Shown here piece by piece: positions 31,604 through 50,898 of a stretch of DNA of 64,000 bases. The stretch spans positions 22,294,001 to 22,358,000 of the forward strand of contig NC_080574.1 in assembly GCF_029962835.1 (NCBI RefSeq), given 5' to 3'. Under the pieces are notes generated by a model that was not told the DNA's origin, ran no database searches, and worked only from the letters and a program-made list of their open reading frames with translations. Source of the DNA: Magnolia sinica (taxonomy: Eukaryota; Streptophyta; Magnoliopsida; Magnoliales; Magnoliaceae). The translations under genes and the position numbers were made by a program. Each line of letters starts with the position of its first letter. The stretch's first letter is position 1.

Positions 31604-33399
31604 CTCGTAAAATGCAGTTTTGCCCCATTTATTTCTCCTTTAAATTATGATCTTCAACGCATCCTCAATTAAATTGTCGTCCACTTGATTATTAGTTTTG
31701 GGTTGTTTCAAGTGATACCAGAGGCAAACTAGTGCATTTGAATCCATGTTGTGAACAAGATGGTATTATTTAAGTTTTAACATCACCTCTTTCTGATATT
31801 AAGGCATTGGTGGGGCCCACCTGGTAATGTAAACCATTGATCTGATTCGAATTGTAGGCTCAGGATCGATTTGGATGGGCCCACATATATTGTTTATTGG
31901 ATTGAGTAAAAGCTCAATTGAGCATTACCTATTTTTGTATGAAGAAGCTATGAATGGATGTGCTTTTCTCTTGGGCATCGAGAAAAAAATTAGTAGTTAA
32001 AGAGTGGTGTGAACCTTGCATTATCGATAGGCACGGCAACTGGTGGGCCTTGGTTTGGTTCAGGCACAGATTTTTCACTGGTCAGACCAGGCCTACTCAA
32101 TATTGTATTATTGATTTTGGCTGGCCCAGGCCTGGCATTACAATCCCCAGTCTTAAACTAGAACAGAGTTTAAGTAATTTACAAGAAAAAAACCAATTTC
32201 CGACCATCCACTAGACGCTCCAGCCTGAAAATTCTGATACTGTGGTAGAGTATGGCAGTTGATATGCAGACGCTAAGAAATTGTAATGGAACAGCATGGA
32301 ATGAACTCGAACCAAAACCATAAGAAATTGTAATGTAATGGCATGGAATGAACTCAAACCAAAACCATACAAGTAAAGGATAGACGAGTGAATTGGCTGA
32401 CCGAGTCACTCTGACAACCCACCTGAGTCACAACTTGACTCGGGACCAAATGAATGGGCCGTGAGTTGCCAATTAAAAAAACCATGGCCTAGAAGGCTTG
32501 AGAGAGAGAGAGAAAAAAAAAGGATAGATAATATCCCACAAGTACCAAAAGAAACGGAGCCACAATTAAGAAGATTTGTTACTTCATCGGAACAATGGCC
32601 TGGATCACCAAATCAAGGGCCCCACATGTACCAAGATCATGCTTTGAGTTGTTGGCAGAGGAGAAGACAATGATAGGTTGTTTGGCTCCCGGAAAAGTTA
32701 CCTTCCAGAAACGCCTCTTTTGAGCAAAACTACAGTTCATGTTGTGTATTTGGATGTCACTCATCAGAATCTTCGCCATAGGATGCATACAAATACAGTT
32801 TCTGAGTTCCACGGAATTACATTACTCGTGCCCAAACATGACATAAAGAATCTCTTTCTGGGGGAGGAGAATGTTGACCTGGATCTGACCCGATCTGGCC
32901 CAGCCCCAAAATGGATAAAAACCCAATTTCGTACTTGAATTTTCATAACCTATCAGCTGACAAGCTACACATGCGCAAAGAAATAGACATTTTAGAGGAA
33001 CGAAATCAACGGAGGAAGATGGTTGCCTAAGATATAACACGTCCATACAAAGTTGGGTCAGGAGGGTCAGTGGGCTGCACTAAACTGACTTGAACCCGAC
33101 TACCAACCCCAAAGTTGATCCGGCCTTGCATGCAGGGCCCAAGTGAAGCCCATGGTCCAAGCCCAACCCAGAACCTGGTCACAACTCACGAGCGATACCT
33201 GGCACGTTGTCACCCTCATCCTAATGTGCTCTAGAGCAACAAGTTTGAAATAAAAATTGCGGAACCAATAATAATAATAATAATAATCTAATCTACACAC
33301 CATTGGTTTTATTTTCATCTTGGACAAATTCAAAGACACGTTTAAATAATAAATCTGAGAGTAAAAGGGCAAGCACCTCAAATACAACAGGCATACTAT
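31604..33399. other. Intergenic region between two convergent genes
   Basis: The WD40 gene (plus) and ALDH3 gene (minus) end towards each other 1.8 kb apart. No gene was recognised between them. A duplicated phrase GTAATGGAACAGCATGGAATGAACTC / GTAATGTAATGGCATGGAATG lies at 32284-32357, and an (AAT)n run at 33270-33288. A minus-strand open stretch at 32579-32812 has no family match that I know. Confidence 0.5.
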
Positions 33400-40527
<7,128 letters not shown>

Positions 40528-40772
40528 CGTATATTCACATATAATAAGGAAAGGACGAAAGAGATCAGATGAAGAAGATATATAAAGAGAGAGTGGTGGT
40601 ATGATGGGGTTTGGTCCTGAGGCGTGTGGGAATACCGATGCCGCGTAAAATGGAAAACAAAAGGTTGCGCCGGAAAACGTGATAGGATTTGTGAGAGTGT
40701 TGTTTCTTTGAAGTCTTCTTTCAGGAAACAAAAACAAAACAAACAGTATGACGTAAGATGCTTGCTGCGGGA
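40528..40772 (-). promoter_or_regulatory. ALDH3 5' leader and proximal promoter
   Basis: About 245 bp separate the start codon from the MITE at 40773. On the minus strand a TTTATATATC motif near 40576-40586 lies about 50-60 bp upstream of the ATG; it may serve as a TATA element, but the distance is short for that. Assignment is positional only. Confidence 0.35.
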
Positions 40773-41292
40773 AAGGATTGGCTACTCCCGCTGCCACCAG
40801 CCCCGTGGCTGGTGGTCGCTGCTTTGTGGGCCCCACAATGATGTATGTGTTCCATCCATTCCACTCATCCAATTTTAAAGATTATTTTAGCTTAATATAA
40901 AAATTTGGAGGGATATAAATCTCAGGTGGACCACGCCACAGGAAAACAATAGTGATTGGATATCCACCATTAAAATCATCCTAAGGCCCACAATACTGTT
41001 TATTTGACATCCAATCGGTTAATTAGGTCATACAGGCAAAGATGAAGGGAAAAAAACAAATATCAGCTTGATCCAAAACTTTTATGGCCCCAAAAATGTT
41101 TTTAGTGGCCGAAGCTCATTCGACACTATTTCCTTTAATGTGGTCCAATTGATATTGATATATACCATACTATAAAATGATATGGAAAAATTGATGGACG
41201 GCATGGATGAAACACATAAATCATTTTGGGGCCCACAGAGCACCGACCACCAGCCATTGGCTGCTGGCAGGGGGAGTAGCCAATCCGCGTCC
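40773..41292. mobile_element. Mutator-like MITE M1, 520 bp, upstream of ALDH3
   Basis: Ends AAGGATTGGCTACTCC and GGAGTAGCCAATCCGCGTCC. Flanks GCTGCGGGA (40764-40772) and GCTGCGGCT (41293-41301) agree at 7 of 9 bases, suggesting a 9-bp target duplication. Hairpins CCACCAGCC/GGCTGGTGG lie at 40794-40815 and, with one mismatch, at 41247-41267. The core has GTGGGCCCCACAATGATG and its inverse. The left terminus has lost part of the GGACGC end. Confidence 0.75.
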
Positions 41293-41312
41293 GCTGCGGC
41301 TGCCGTTTACGG

Positions 41313-41844
41313 GGACGCGGATTTCTGCGAAAGCCTTTCGCAGGAAGTTACTGCGCAAGGATGCTGGGTGGGGCCCACTACCGTGTTTGTGGGAAATATA
41401 CTCCGTTTATCCGTTTGGTGAGCTCATTTTAGGACAAGCGACCAAAAAAGAGGTGGATACAAGACTTAAGTCGGCCACACGAGAGGAAACAGTGGGGATT
41501 CAGTGAGAACCGTTGAAACATTCTTATTACCATAAAAGCTTTGTTTCAGGACTCTTTTTTTTTTTCACTTCATCCCTGTTGTAATGACCTTATAAACGGT
41601 TTGGATGGCATATAAACATCAAGGTGGAGCCCACGAAGGTTTCAACGGTAGGTATTTCTTTCCCAATTTTCCCTCTGGTGTGGTCCACTTTAGTTTTGGA
41701 TCCAACCCGTTTTTGGTCGATTGTCCTAAAATGAGCTCGTCAAACGGATGAACGGAGTATATTTCTCACAAACATGGTGGTGGCCGCACCCAGCATCCTT
41801 GGGCAGGAACTTCCTGCAAAGGCTTTCGCAGATAATCCGCGTCC
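41313..41844. mobile_element. Mutator-like MITE M2, 532 bp
   Basis: Termini GGACGCGGATTTCTGCG and its inverse CGCAGATAATCCGCGTCC. Flanks CGTTTACGG (41304-41312) and TGTTTACGG (41845-41853) match at 8 of 9. The hairpin CTGCGAAA/TTTCGCAG (41325-41343) is echoed at the right end (41814-41831). It sits 20 bp from M1. Core phrases GGTGGGGCCCAC and TTGTCCTAAAATGAGCTC are shared with the other elements. Confidence 0.88.
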
Positions 41845-41853
41845 TGTTTACGG

Positions 41854-43879
41854 ACGATTCCTCGGCTCTATCACTGTGTACTTGGGTTTTGAATGGAGCC
41901 TCGTTTGCAATCGGAGATCCATTTGGTTGGAATTTTTATGAGATCCACTCCGTTCATAAGATAAGGAAACTTATTTTAACCATTGAAACAAAAAATCATG
42001 TCATCTAAAACTTACGCAGGCCACACTATAGGAAATAGTGATGGAACGTGTACCGTCAGTTTTTTTGACCTGACGTGGTGTTTATATGTCATCCAATCCA
42101 TTTATCTGATGTGCCTAATCAGAATGAAAGAATTAGAAAAAAAAATCAAAATATTCTAAAATTCAGGTGGGCCATACCAAGTGAATTTAGATGTTTTAGG
42201 CACAATTTCTTTGGGTGGCCCACCTGAGTATTGAATAATCGTTTTTTTTTTTTTGAAGGCCCAGAAAGGTCGTGTACGTGATGGGACCGTGTGGATTTCA
42301 TTCACGTTAGGCCGTTTCTCGCGCGTGGGGCATGTTTGGGTAATCCGAACCATTGGGTTATTGTGGATGGGAGCGGATGGGACGTGGCCCTTACAGTGGG
42401 GTCCACCTTGATGCAGTTATTCTATATCCACTCCGTACGAAATAGTGGTTACTGAATGCCCTACCATTAAAAACTTCCTAGGGCCCTCATTAATATTTCA
42501 GTAATGTTTATTTTCCATCCAACCTGTTTATATCAATGTGGGCCCCACAATAAGGGCCGTCTTGGGTGAGGCCGCAGCCGCACCTAATCCGCTCCCATTC
42601 TGATGGACGTGGTGGCTTTTTTTCCGTTGAATGTAGCAGTACACGTATTGTTTTCTTCTTAACCGTTCAATTGTAGGACCTATCTTGGAAGCTTTTGATT
42701 GTGTTTCAAAGAAACTTCAGTAATTCGTTCTTCTACGGTGAGATACATCAAACGAATCGTTTGGATTATCGAAAAATGGGGCCATTGATCATGGCTTAAA
42801 ACACGAGTATGCTCAAAACATACAGTCGAGTGTCCTATAACTCCTTCCTTAAAAAGGATGACGCCTGTAGTCCGGGAGGAGGCCGCCGGCTCTGGTCCAT
42901 TCCACGCCGTTTGTAGAATAGAGCAGAGTCGCCAACAACGCCTGTTATCCGCAGGGAATAAAACACCCAAGATCTGTGGGGTCTCATGTTGCATATTTAA
43001 AATCCATTCCGTCCATCAGGCGTCAACCATTATTTGCACGGCACATGCAGAAGATAGACCAGATTAAAACTCATATGGGCCATAACAGTGCGAACAATGT
43101 CAATTTGCTCACAAAACCACTAACTTAATGTGGTGTGGCTTGCCTGAGTTTTGTATCAGAATGTTTTCTCTGATTTTTTTTTAAAAAAAATTTCTTCATC
43201 CTTCTGATTTACACCTGATTAACGGGTTTGATGAAATATGCACACCATGATTGACCCCAATCATGAACCTACGGTTAGCATTCCATCACCATTTTTCAGT
43301 GTGGTGTGGTCCACATGAGCTGTTTTTCTTGCTGAACCTTGGCCATAGATCTTAACATCTACGGTGGCACCTGATAGACGGAGTGGATTTTACATATACA
43401 AAATGGTGGGCCCTACAAATTTGGTTGCTCTACGCGACGGGCTGTAGAGAATTCCAGTCCTGGTAGTATTCTACAATGGACCCACCGTCCGTTACGTGTG
43501 TCCGCCATCGCCTAGAAATCAGGTCAATTCAAAACTCAGGCGGCCTACATCATGGAAAATCACGCCTAAAACCTCTAAAAGCATGTGATGTGGCCCACCT
43601 GAGAATTTCAATGGCCTGAATTTTGGGTCGTCTATCATTCCATCGGAGCTCATCTTCTAAATGGATTGGATGACATATACAAATCATTGTAGGTCCCACA
43701 TACTATCTCAAAGGCTTCAATGGCAGGCGTCCCATCCTAACCGTTCTCTATGGTGAACGTGAAGGTGCACAACTCATAGATGGATTGGATGTGTACACTA
43801 CATCACGGTGGGCCCCGCACGTGAATAAGCTTTTTATACTAAAGTTGCAAACGTGGATTGCAGGTCTCCATAGCCCCAC
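41854..43879. other. Decayed MITE remnants, no gene
   Basis: Core phrases (GTGGGCCATACC, GGGGTCCACCTTGATG, GTGGGCCCCACAATAAGG, GGTGGGCCCTACA) recur at several places, for instance 42160-42230, 42395-42570 and 42960-43430, without clean termini. The minus-strand open stretch 42680-42994 overlaps these and has no domain. Confidence 0.5.
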
Positions 43880-44260
43880 CATGATGTATGTGTTTCATCC
43901 ACGCCATCCATCCATTTTTACGGATCATTTTAAGGCATAAAACCAAAAATGAGGCAGATCCAAATCTCAGGTGGACCACACCACAGGAAAAACTTCGTGG
44001 GATCCACTGCAATGTTCCTTTCCCATCCAACCTGTTGATTAGGTCACGTACACATGCATCAGCTTGATTCAAACTTTTCAGCCCCAAGAAGTTAATGGTG
44101 GGCGTTCAATCACTACTGTTTCCTGTGGTGTGGTTCACCTGAAATTTGACTCTGCCTCATTTTTTGTATCATGCCCTAAAATGATCTGGAAAAATGGATG
44201 GACGGCATGGATAAAATACACACATCATGGTGGGGCCCACATAGCACCGACCAGTAGCAA
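43880..44260. mobile_element. MITE with the GTGGGGCCCAC core, termini unclear
   Basis: The left half CCCACCATGATGTATGTGTTTCATCC..GGATCATTTTAAGGCAT..CAGGTGGACCACACCACAGG is mirrored by CCTGTGGTGTGGTTCACCTG..ATGCCCTAAAATGATC..GGATAAAATACACACATCATGGTGGGG. This gives long inverted arms around a GCTTGATTCAAACTTTT centre. The outer hairpin region and target duplication could not be fixed. Confidence 0.7.
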
Positions 44261-45059
44261 CGTGGCTGCTAGCAAGCCTACAGGGAGGAGCGATTGAGGA
44301 GTTTCTCTCCCGTGGAGGAGATAAATATGTGGGTAAAATCTGGCCATTCATTAGTCCAGGGCCCACCTTGAGCCTGATCTCACCCAACTATGGCCGGCCA
44401 CCTGGATACAACGCACGAGAAAAATGGACGGCTAGGGAAACGTGGCCAAGGATCTTTATTCCACTTGATGACCGGACGAGTCTTCTTCTGTTTGGCAGCA
44501 TTTTCTTACCGGATCTTTCGATGCCTCTTTCAAAACTTCTCATAGAGCACTCCGTCCTGTAATCTCCACCGTCGAATCACAATCACGTCCACATGTCATT
44601 CGGACGTGTCGCCGAAGGGTACAGATAACAAGACAACAATATAGTTTAAGTAGTTAACCTAACCACGATATCTAAAGTTGCAGTGTCAGATCTACGGTAT
44701 CCATAGCATACATGCATGCCAGTCCATACCGTCCAAACCGTAGGGCCCACCGCAGATGCAACATAATCCTAAAGATTATTACATTGATCGAAGCTTTACT
44801 AGCCATCCAATTGGCAACTTTCAAACTAACCGTTTACATATAACGATCAAACAATTAAATCGATATTGGCTAAATCGGATGACTAAGATTAGTCGATCAT
44901 ACAAAATTCATGATTTTCCTCATGTAGAATGGGCCATGTGGTTCGAATGGTCTGGATTACTGTACCTCTATGTCCCATGCACGTTGGATGAAACACCATT
45001 ACTTTTTAAATGGTGATAAACTATCATTGTAGTGTTTGTTGTCCTGGTCAACTTTCGGA
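44261..45059. other. No gene seen
   Basis: Moderately GC-rich to 44600, then AT-rich. A single decayed GGGCCCACC phrase occurs at 44358 and another at 44743. Nothing further recognised. Confidence 0.45.
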
Positions 45060-45069
45060 GTCGAGATAT

Positions 45070-45474
45070 AGGAATACTCACCTGTCGCACCAGTTCTCAC
45101 GGGAAATCGTGAGAACCTTTTCACAACTCATAACAATTGATGTGAATAAAAAATCTGAACCGTCCATGTGATTCATCACCCCATTAAACCCCAGATAGAT
45201 GACTTTCACTTTGATCTAAAACTTTGGTAGTCCATGAAAAAAGAGAGACAAATCAAGAGAAGAAACATTTTCCTTTTTCCATGGCCCACCAAAGTTTTTT
45301 ATCAGAATGAAAATGAGGCCTACAGGGTTTGATGCGGTTTTTCATTTTCCATGGACCACCAAAGTTTTTTATAGAATGAAAATGGGGCCTACAGGGTTTG
45401 ATGCGGTTTTTCATCATATTGACGGTTCAGATTTTAGTCCTACATCACTTACGATGAGTTTTGAAGCATTCCTC
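45070..45474. mobile_element. MITE family E, copy E1, 405 bp with 10-bp target duplication
   Basis: GTCGAGATAT stands immediately before (45060-45069, first base G shared) and after (45475-45484) the element. Ends AGGAATACTC and the inverse of AGGAATGCTT. A perfect hairpin GTTCTCACG/CGTGAGAAC (45093-45116) lies 23 bp inside the left end. The interior has a 65-bp tandem duplication (CCACCAAAGTTTTTTAT at 45287 and 45357). The duplication length fits Mutator-like elements. Confidence 0.8.
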
Positions 45475-45484
45475 GTCGAGATAT

Positions 45485-46005
45485 TGCTTCACAAATTGTG
45501 ATGAATTATTGTATCATACGCTGCCATATTAAGGAATATTATTGCACCATACGGCTGCTGAATACTTTCATCGTACGCATATCCAAACTGTCCAAATGAT
45601 GTATATCACTGGAAATCACATCGATTATATGATTATAGCAGTCCAATTAATGGACATTTGATCACCTAAATTGAACCATTGATTGTTTCCATTTAACTGT
45701 CCATTTTATTGCCACCCTGAAATTGGCCATTATCAGATCTTCTATGTATTCTTTTTGTTAGGTCCTTTACACAGATCGGATCGAAATTTGGGCAGTTTGG
45801 ATTTAGGTACATGCATGTGCGCCATTGATGTGTGCATGCATATGAAGTATCATACTCTGCAAAGTATGTTACGATTCCAGAATGATAAACAAAGAATGCA
45901 TGCTGACAGTGGATGTGTGCGTGCCAATTGGGATGAATTGTATCTATGGTTGCTTGTTTATATTATTGGTTACCAATTCGGACACGTGGAACGCCTTGCA
46001 TTGAG
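45485..46005. other. Unique flank left of the tandem block
   Basis: About 520 bp without a recognised gene or repeat. It contains the phrase ATGCATGTGCGCC/GTGTGCATGCATATG near 45820 and ends at TTGAG, the ancestral left border of the triplicated block. Confidence 0.5.
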
Positions 46006-46007
46006 AT

Positions 46008-46207
46008 AGATTAAGGTTCGGTCGGGTCCTTTCTCTTACCCGGGTGGTAGACTCCAGGAGTTTCAACACCGGGTCAAGGGTTCGAGTATCCATCAGTGGT
46101 GAAATCCCATGGCGCGCGTGTGTGGGTGTGTGTGCGTGTGTAAGCGTGTCTGTGTGTGTGGTGTGTGTCCGTGTGTAAAAAAATAAAAAAAAAGATTAAT
46201 GTTCGGT
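46008..46207 (+). mobile_element. SINE of a second family, unit 1 copy
   Basis: The body 46023-46192 contains GGGTGGTAGACTCCAGG (A-box region) and AGGGTTCGAGTATCC (B box), a TG-rich tract and an A-rich tail. Target duplications AGATTAAGGTTCGGT (46008-46022) and AGATTAATGTTCGGT (46193-46207) agree at 14 of 15 bases. Confidence 0.9.
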
Positions 46208-46308
46208 TGTTTTTTCAGTCAATTGTCAGCCATCGTTATCAAAGTTAGAGTAATGCCAAGTTAGAGTAATGCCCACACACGCAACTAGTTGGACTTTGCA
46301 TTTTCGTC

Positions 46309-46829
46309 GGACGTGGATTGTGTCCTACGCCGCCGTAGTTGTAATCTATCCAGGGCAGGGCTACGTGGGACTCATAATAATGTAAGTATTTCATCCATGT
46401 CATTTATCGTTTTTCTCATATTATTTTAAACTATGAGCCAAAAAAATGACGCAGGTAAAGGCTTAACTGGACCACAAATTTGGTACTGAACTTCCACCAT
46501 TAAAATTTCTTGGGAGCTGGACAAGTTTCGGATCAAGCTGATATTTGTTTTTTTCACTTCATCCACGTCTACAAGACCTTATGAATAGGTTGGATGGTAA
46601 AAAAGTATCACGGGGGCGTCTAGAAAGGTTTCAACGGTGGGTGTCATTACCACTGCAGCTTCCTTTGATGTGGTTCACTGGAGCTGTGGACCTTTCTTTT
46701 TCTTTTTAGATTATATATTAAAATGACCTGATAAAAGTGATGCACTGCGTGGATAAAATACTTACAACACCATGGAGCCCTGCCCAGACGAATTACTGTC
46801 CGGGCGGGGGTAGGACGCGATCCGCGTCC
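46309..46829. mobile_element. Mutator-like MITE M4, unit 1, 521 bp
   Basis: Ends GGACGTGGATTG and CGCGATCCGCGTCC. The 9-bp target duplication ATTTTCGTC is perfect at 46300-46308 and 46830-46838. A hairpin close to GCCCGGAC/GTCCGGGC lies near the right end. Interior phrases match M2, M5 and M6. Confidence 0.93.
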
Positions 46830-46879
46830 ATTTTCGTCCGACTAGCTGTGCATTTACTCCGAAATTTTCCTCTTTTATA

Positions 46880-47245
46880 TATATATATATATATACATAC
46901 GGAAAAGCTCACCTGCGAACCAGTTCGTACGTACTACGTACGAACTTTTTTGAGAACCCATCCTGCGTGAACTGGATCCAAAATCTGAACCGTTCATGTG
47001 AAGCAGCACCTCGTGAAATCCCCGGAGCCCAAGTTTTACTTTGATCTAAAACTTTGATGGCCCATGAAAAATGAAAAAATTTTCCTCCCTTGATTTGCAT
47101 TTCTCTTTGCTATGGCTCAACAGAATTTTAGATCACGGTGAAAATTTATCAGATAAGGTTTTATGGAATTCCGCATCACATGGACCGTTCAGATTAGAAA
47201 CCCGTGACACGTGTGCAAAGGTGCGCACGTGCGCAGGGGACATGA

Positions 47246-47325
<80 letters not shown>
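46880..47325. mobile_element. MITE family E, copy E2, inserted in a TA repeat, unit 1 only
   Basis: Absent from units 2 and 3, so it arrived after the triplication or was lost from both. It is flanked by TA runs (46880-46897 and 47250-47323), so target bases cannot be read. A perfect hairpin AGTTCGTACGT/ACGTACGAACT (46922-46946) occupies the same position as the hairpin of E1 but has a different stem. The Tyr-Ile open stretch at 47071-47376 is the TA repeat. Confidence 0.8.
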
Positions 47326-47328
<3 letters not shown>

Positions 47329-48655
47329 CATATGCTTACGTCGTGGGATTTTACAATGACTGTCATAGTTCCGTAACGTGACACACGTGTAACAGATCTA
47401 GGCCATTCATCAATTAAGAATTATTAAAGAGAAATTATGTACAAAAAAGTAAGAAACTACACTTGTAAGGAGAGTACAAGTGAAAGTATGCATGCATATT
47501 AAACCTGGATTGTTGGATTGCTTTATTAACAATCAACACTTTTCCGCAAGTATTTGACATGATTGATCATAAGATCGTCAAATTCTTTTTTGTCCCTAGT
47601 ATGTTGACGTGTAACCTATCTAATGCATGGATCTGATTGTGAGTTGGACGATCCAAATCCATAATAGCATACAACCCATCTTACATTTACTCTCCCTTCA
47701 CCCGTCTCCTCTTCCCGAATATCAGTATAAAATTTGCGTGACCTTCCCAGGGCTAACGGGGGCATTGCTTTAGCAGACCTAGAAGGAAAGAATTCATGTG
47801 GAGTAGATCCATCCCGTCCCTCATGTGAACCACCTCATATTTGGACAAAGGCTTAAAACTAAGATAGATTCAATACTGGATTGGGCTACACTATGGTAAA
47901 TTGTTAAAATAGAAATTCCCATCATTAAAATCAATGAAATTGTATTTAGCCTACTGGCTTATATATATGACTTTTGTAGTGTTATACAAAAAGTAATGCT
48001 TATAATGGACCAACCTATTAGTCGGGTTGGATGTCATATTTACATAAAAGGTTGGATGATACATGGTGGTTGGACATTAAACGGTACTCCAACTTGGACT
48101 TTTATTGGAAAAAAAGAATTTCAGCGGGCGCTCTATCTTGATTTTTCATGGGGCTCACCTTGATGTGTATGTGCCTCCAACATGTAAAAGTTAAGCCTAC
48201 CCGTGATTAAGGTGGATCACACCGAGGAAAATAGGTAGAATAGAGACGTCCGCCCTTGATTTTTACAGGGCCACCATAGAGATAATATCAAATCCACTCC
48301 AGTCATTAGATGCCACATTAAAACTTAGGCTTAAGCCCAAAATTCAAGTCCACCTATCTTTCAAGTAGGCCACACAAACGTAAATAGTTTGGAGGGTGAG
48401 ATTTTCTTTATCAACTATTTCCAGCTGCGTGGTCCACCTGTAAAAAGGATGGACCTGATTTTTGAAACATAGGTGTAAGGTGAGGTCACCCACCCGATGT
48501 TCGGGGTAGATTTAAAATTAACACCATGGTGGGCTGACCCGAACGGACCACTCTTTTCCAAAGTTAGTTTAAGTCACTTCTCTATCGGTAACCGGCATTA
48601 CGAGGACTCGAGGAGGATTAATTATCAAAATAACACTACTTCTCTTCTCCGCAAA
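47326..48655. other. Unit 1 spacer, no gene
   Basis: AT-rich. The 47800-48480 part has faint traces of the same core phrases (CCACCATTAAAATC, GGTTGGATGTCAT, GTCCACCTGTAAAAAGG) and is probably an older, decayed MITE. The open stretch 48497-48718 recurs in unit 2 and lies across a MITE edge; not a gene. Confidence 0.5.
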
Positions 48656-48867
48656 GGACGCGGATTGCGTCCTACTAATCCGTTCGGGCAGGGATCTGTG
48701 GGGCCCACCATGATGTAAGTGTTTTATCCAAGCCGTTAATCGCTTTTCTCATGTCATTTTAAGTTATGATTAAACAATGAGAAAGATACAGGGCAGTGCA
48801 CCACAAAGTGGAGATTTAATTTCCACCATTAAAAACTTCTTGGGAGCTGGAGAAGTTTTGGATCAAG

Positions 48868-48955
<88 letters not shown>

Positions 48956-49227
48956 CTTCATCCACATAAACATGACCTTATTAATAGGTTGGATGATAAG
49001 AAAACATCGCGGTGGCCCTTAGAAAGGTTTCAACGGTGGGTGTCATTATCACTGCAGCTTCCTATGGTGTGGTCCACAACCTGCTTCAATTTTACATTTA
49101 TATGTTAAAATGATCTGAGAAAAGCGATTAACGACATGGATAAAACACTTGCATTACGGTGGGCCCCACAGATCCCTGCCAGACGGATTATTACCGTCCG
49201 GGCGGTGGTAGGATGCAATCTGTGTCC
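48656..49227. mobile_element. Mutator-like MITE M5, unit 1
   Basis: Ends GGACGCGGATTGCGTCC and the inverse near 49205-49227. Flanks CTCCGCAAA (48647-48655) and CTCCGCCAA (49228-49236), 8 of 9 matching. A long TA run (48870-48951) replaces the TGATATTTGTTTTTT segment of the related elements, next to GGATCAAGCT. Hairpin stem GCC(C/-)GGACGG near the right end, better preserved in unit 3. Confidence 0.9.
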
Positions 49228-49779
49228 CTCCGCCAAGCATTGTGAGAATTAATTATCATCTTAAATTACGTCAAGCGGTAGTGTGTTGGGAACAGGTACC
49301 ACACAACTCCCACATCTGATTTTCTCTGGGACCACTCTGACATGTATGAGTGATCCACTCCGACCATTATATGTATAATCCAGTTATAGACATAGAGCCA
49401 AGAAATTAGGCTAACCCGTGATTTAGATCGGCCACACCAATGAAGGAGGGAAACATCCACCCTCGATTTTTACAGGGCCCATCATGACGAAACTGTGCAA
49501 TCCATTCCATCCATTAGATGTCACACCAAAACTAAGCCTAGGTTCCAAAAATCAGGTCCATACATAATTCCTGTGATCCACACCAAAGAAAATAGTTTAG
49601 TAGGTGAACCTTTCCAGGTACAATGTTTCCATTCTTATGGTTGACCTGAACTAAGGATGGGGATGAAATTTGAGACCCTGATCTAATATGGGGTGACATA
49701 GTTGATGGTCAGGGTTGATTTTACATTAACACAATGATGGGGCCCACCCAAGTCGTGGCCCCTTTTCCATGCCGAAATG
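49228..49779. other. Unit 1 spacer between M5 and M6
   Basis: No gene. Core-like phrases (GATCCACTCCGACC, TTTTTACAGGGCCC) suggest another decayed MITE. Confidence 0.45.
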
Positions 49780-50405
49780 GGACGCGGATTGGATACTGAC
49801 AGGTCGAGTAGCGAGACTCGCTACTGAAGTGACATCATCAAGTTCTGTGGGCCCCACCATGATGTATGTGTTGTATCCACACCGTCCATACATTTGGAGA
49901 GATCATTTTAGGGCATGATCCAAAGAACGCGGCAAATCCAAGGCTGAGTGGACCCCACCATAGAAAACAGTGGTGAGAGTGACGCCCACAGTTGAAACCT
50001 TCTGTAGGTCCACCATGATGTTTATTTGAGATCCAACCGTTCATGTGTTAACGCAGACATGAAAGAAGGGAAAACACAAATATTAGCTTGATCGAAAACT
50101 TTTAAGGCCCTTGAAACTTTTTAACGGTGGGCGTCACTCTCCCCACTGTTTTTTATATGGGCAGAGTCACTTTTGTGACCCTTAGAACTTTTTAATGGTG
50201 GGTGTCACTCTCCCCACTGTTTTCTGCAGTGGGGTCTTCACCAGCTTTGGATTTGACTCCTTTGAATCGTGCCGTAATATAATCTCTCCAAAGGGATGGG
50301 CGGTGTAGATACAAAACATATATCATGGTGTGGTCCATAGAACTTGGTGCGGTCACTTCAGTAGCTAGTGTGGCTACTCAAGCTGTCATTAGCTAATCCT
50401 CATCC
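49780..50405. mobile_element. Mutator-like MITE M6, unit 1, 626 bp
   Basis: Ends GGACGCGGATTGG and AATCCTCATCC. Flanks GCCGAAATG (49771-49779) and CCCAAAATG (50406-50414) match at 7 of 9; in unit 3 the same pair is seen. Hairpin AGTAGCGAG/CTCGCTACT (49807-49825, 1-nt loop) with AGTAGC/GCTACT at the right end (50360-50378). A 60-bp internal duplication (GGTGGGCGTCACTCTCCCCACTG and GGTGGGTGTCACTC..) lies at 50128-50222. Confidence 0.88.
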
Positions 50406-50896
50406 CCCAAAATGAAATTAGCACGCGGTGGAAGCATTCACTTTCATTAATTAAGAGGGATTTGCTTTCATTAAATGCATGGCTAGTTAGATGAAAATGC
50501 AATGTCCAACTAGTTGTGTGTGAGCATTACTCTTTTAAGTTATTGACTTAAATAAGTAATTATGGCTTACCCCACCTGTTTTAAATTTGCCACGAATTAC
50601 GTTTTGAAATTTGGTTTATAAAAATCATGTTATTATGGATTTAAATATGTGGGCATGTTATTATCGATTTAAACATGTGGGCCCTATAATGATATATGTG
50701 ACCTAATCCACACAATTTATCCTCTTTAACAACGAATTTTAAGGCATGAGCTAAAAAGGAGGCAAATTCAAAGCTCAAGTGGACCACACCTTAGGAAACA
50801 ATGATCATAGAGACATCAATGGTTGAAAGTTGTTTTCTCTCTTGGGCTTACATTGTTGTTTATTTGTCATCCAACATGTAGGTCACTCGGTCATGG
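50406..50896. other. Unit 1 tail, with the left part of a truncated MITE
   Basis: From about 50670 (GTGGGCCCTATAATGATATATG) the sequence is the left part of another MITE, cut at 50896 by the duplication junction. The whole element is present only at the end of unit 3. Confidence 0.7.
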
Positions 50897-50898
50897 AT

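Noticed and set aside
40794-40815. MITE hairpins as microRNA precursors
   Set aside because: Stems of 8-11 bp are too short for plant microRNA precursors; small RNA production from the longer inverted arms remains possible but unproven.
42680-42994. 104-codon minus-strand frame
   Set aside because: Lies over decayed MITE sequence with no recognised motif or splice signals.
48497-48718. Frame of 73 codons repeated at 52915-53136
   Set aside because: Repetition comes from the tandem block and the frame crosses the edge of MITE M5; no domain.
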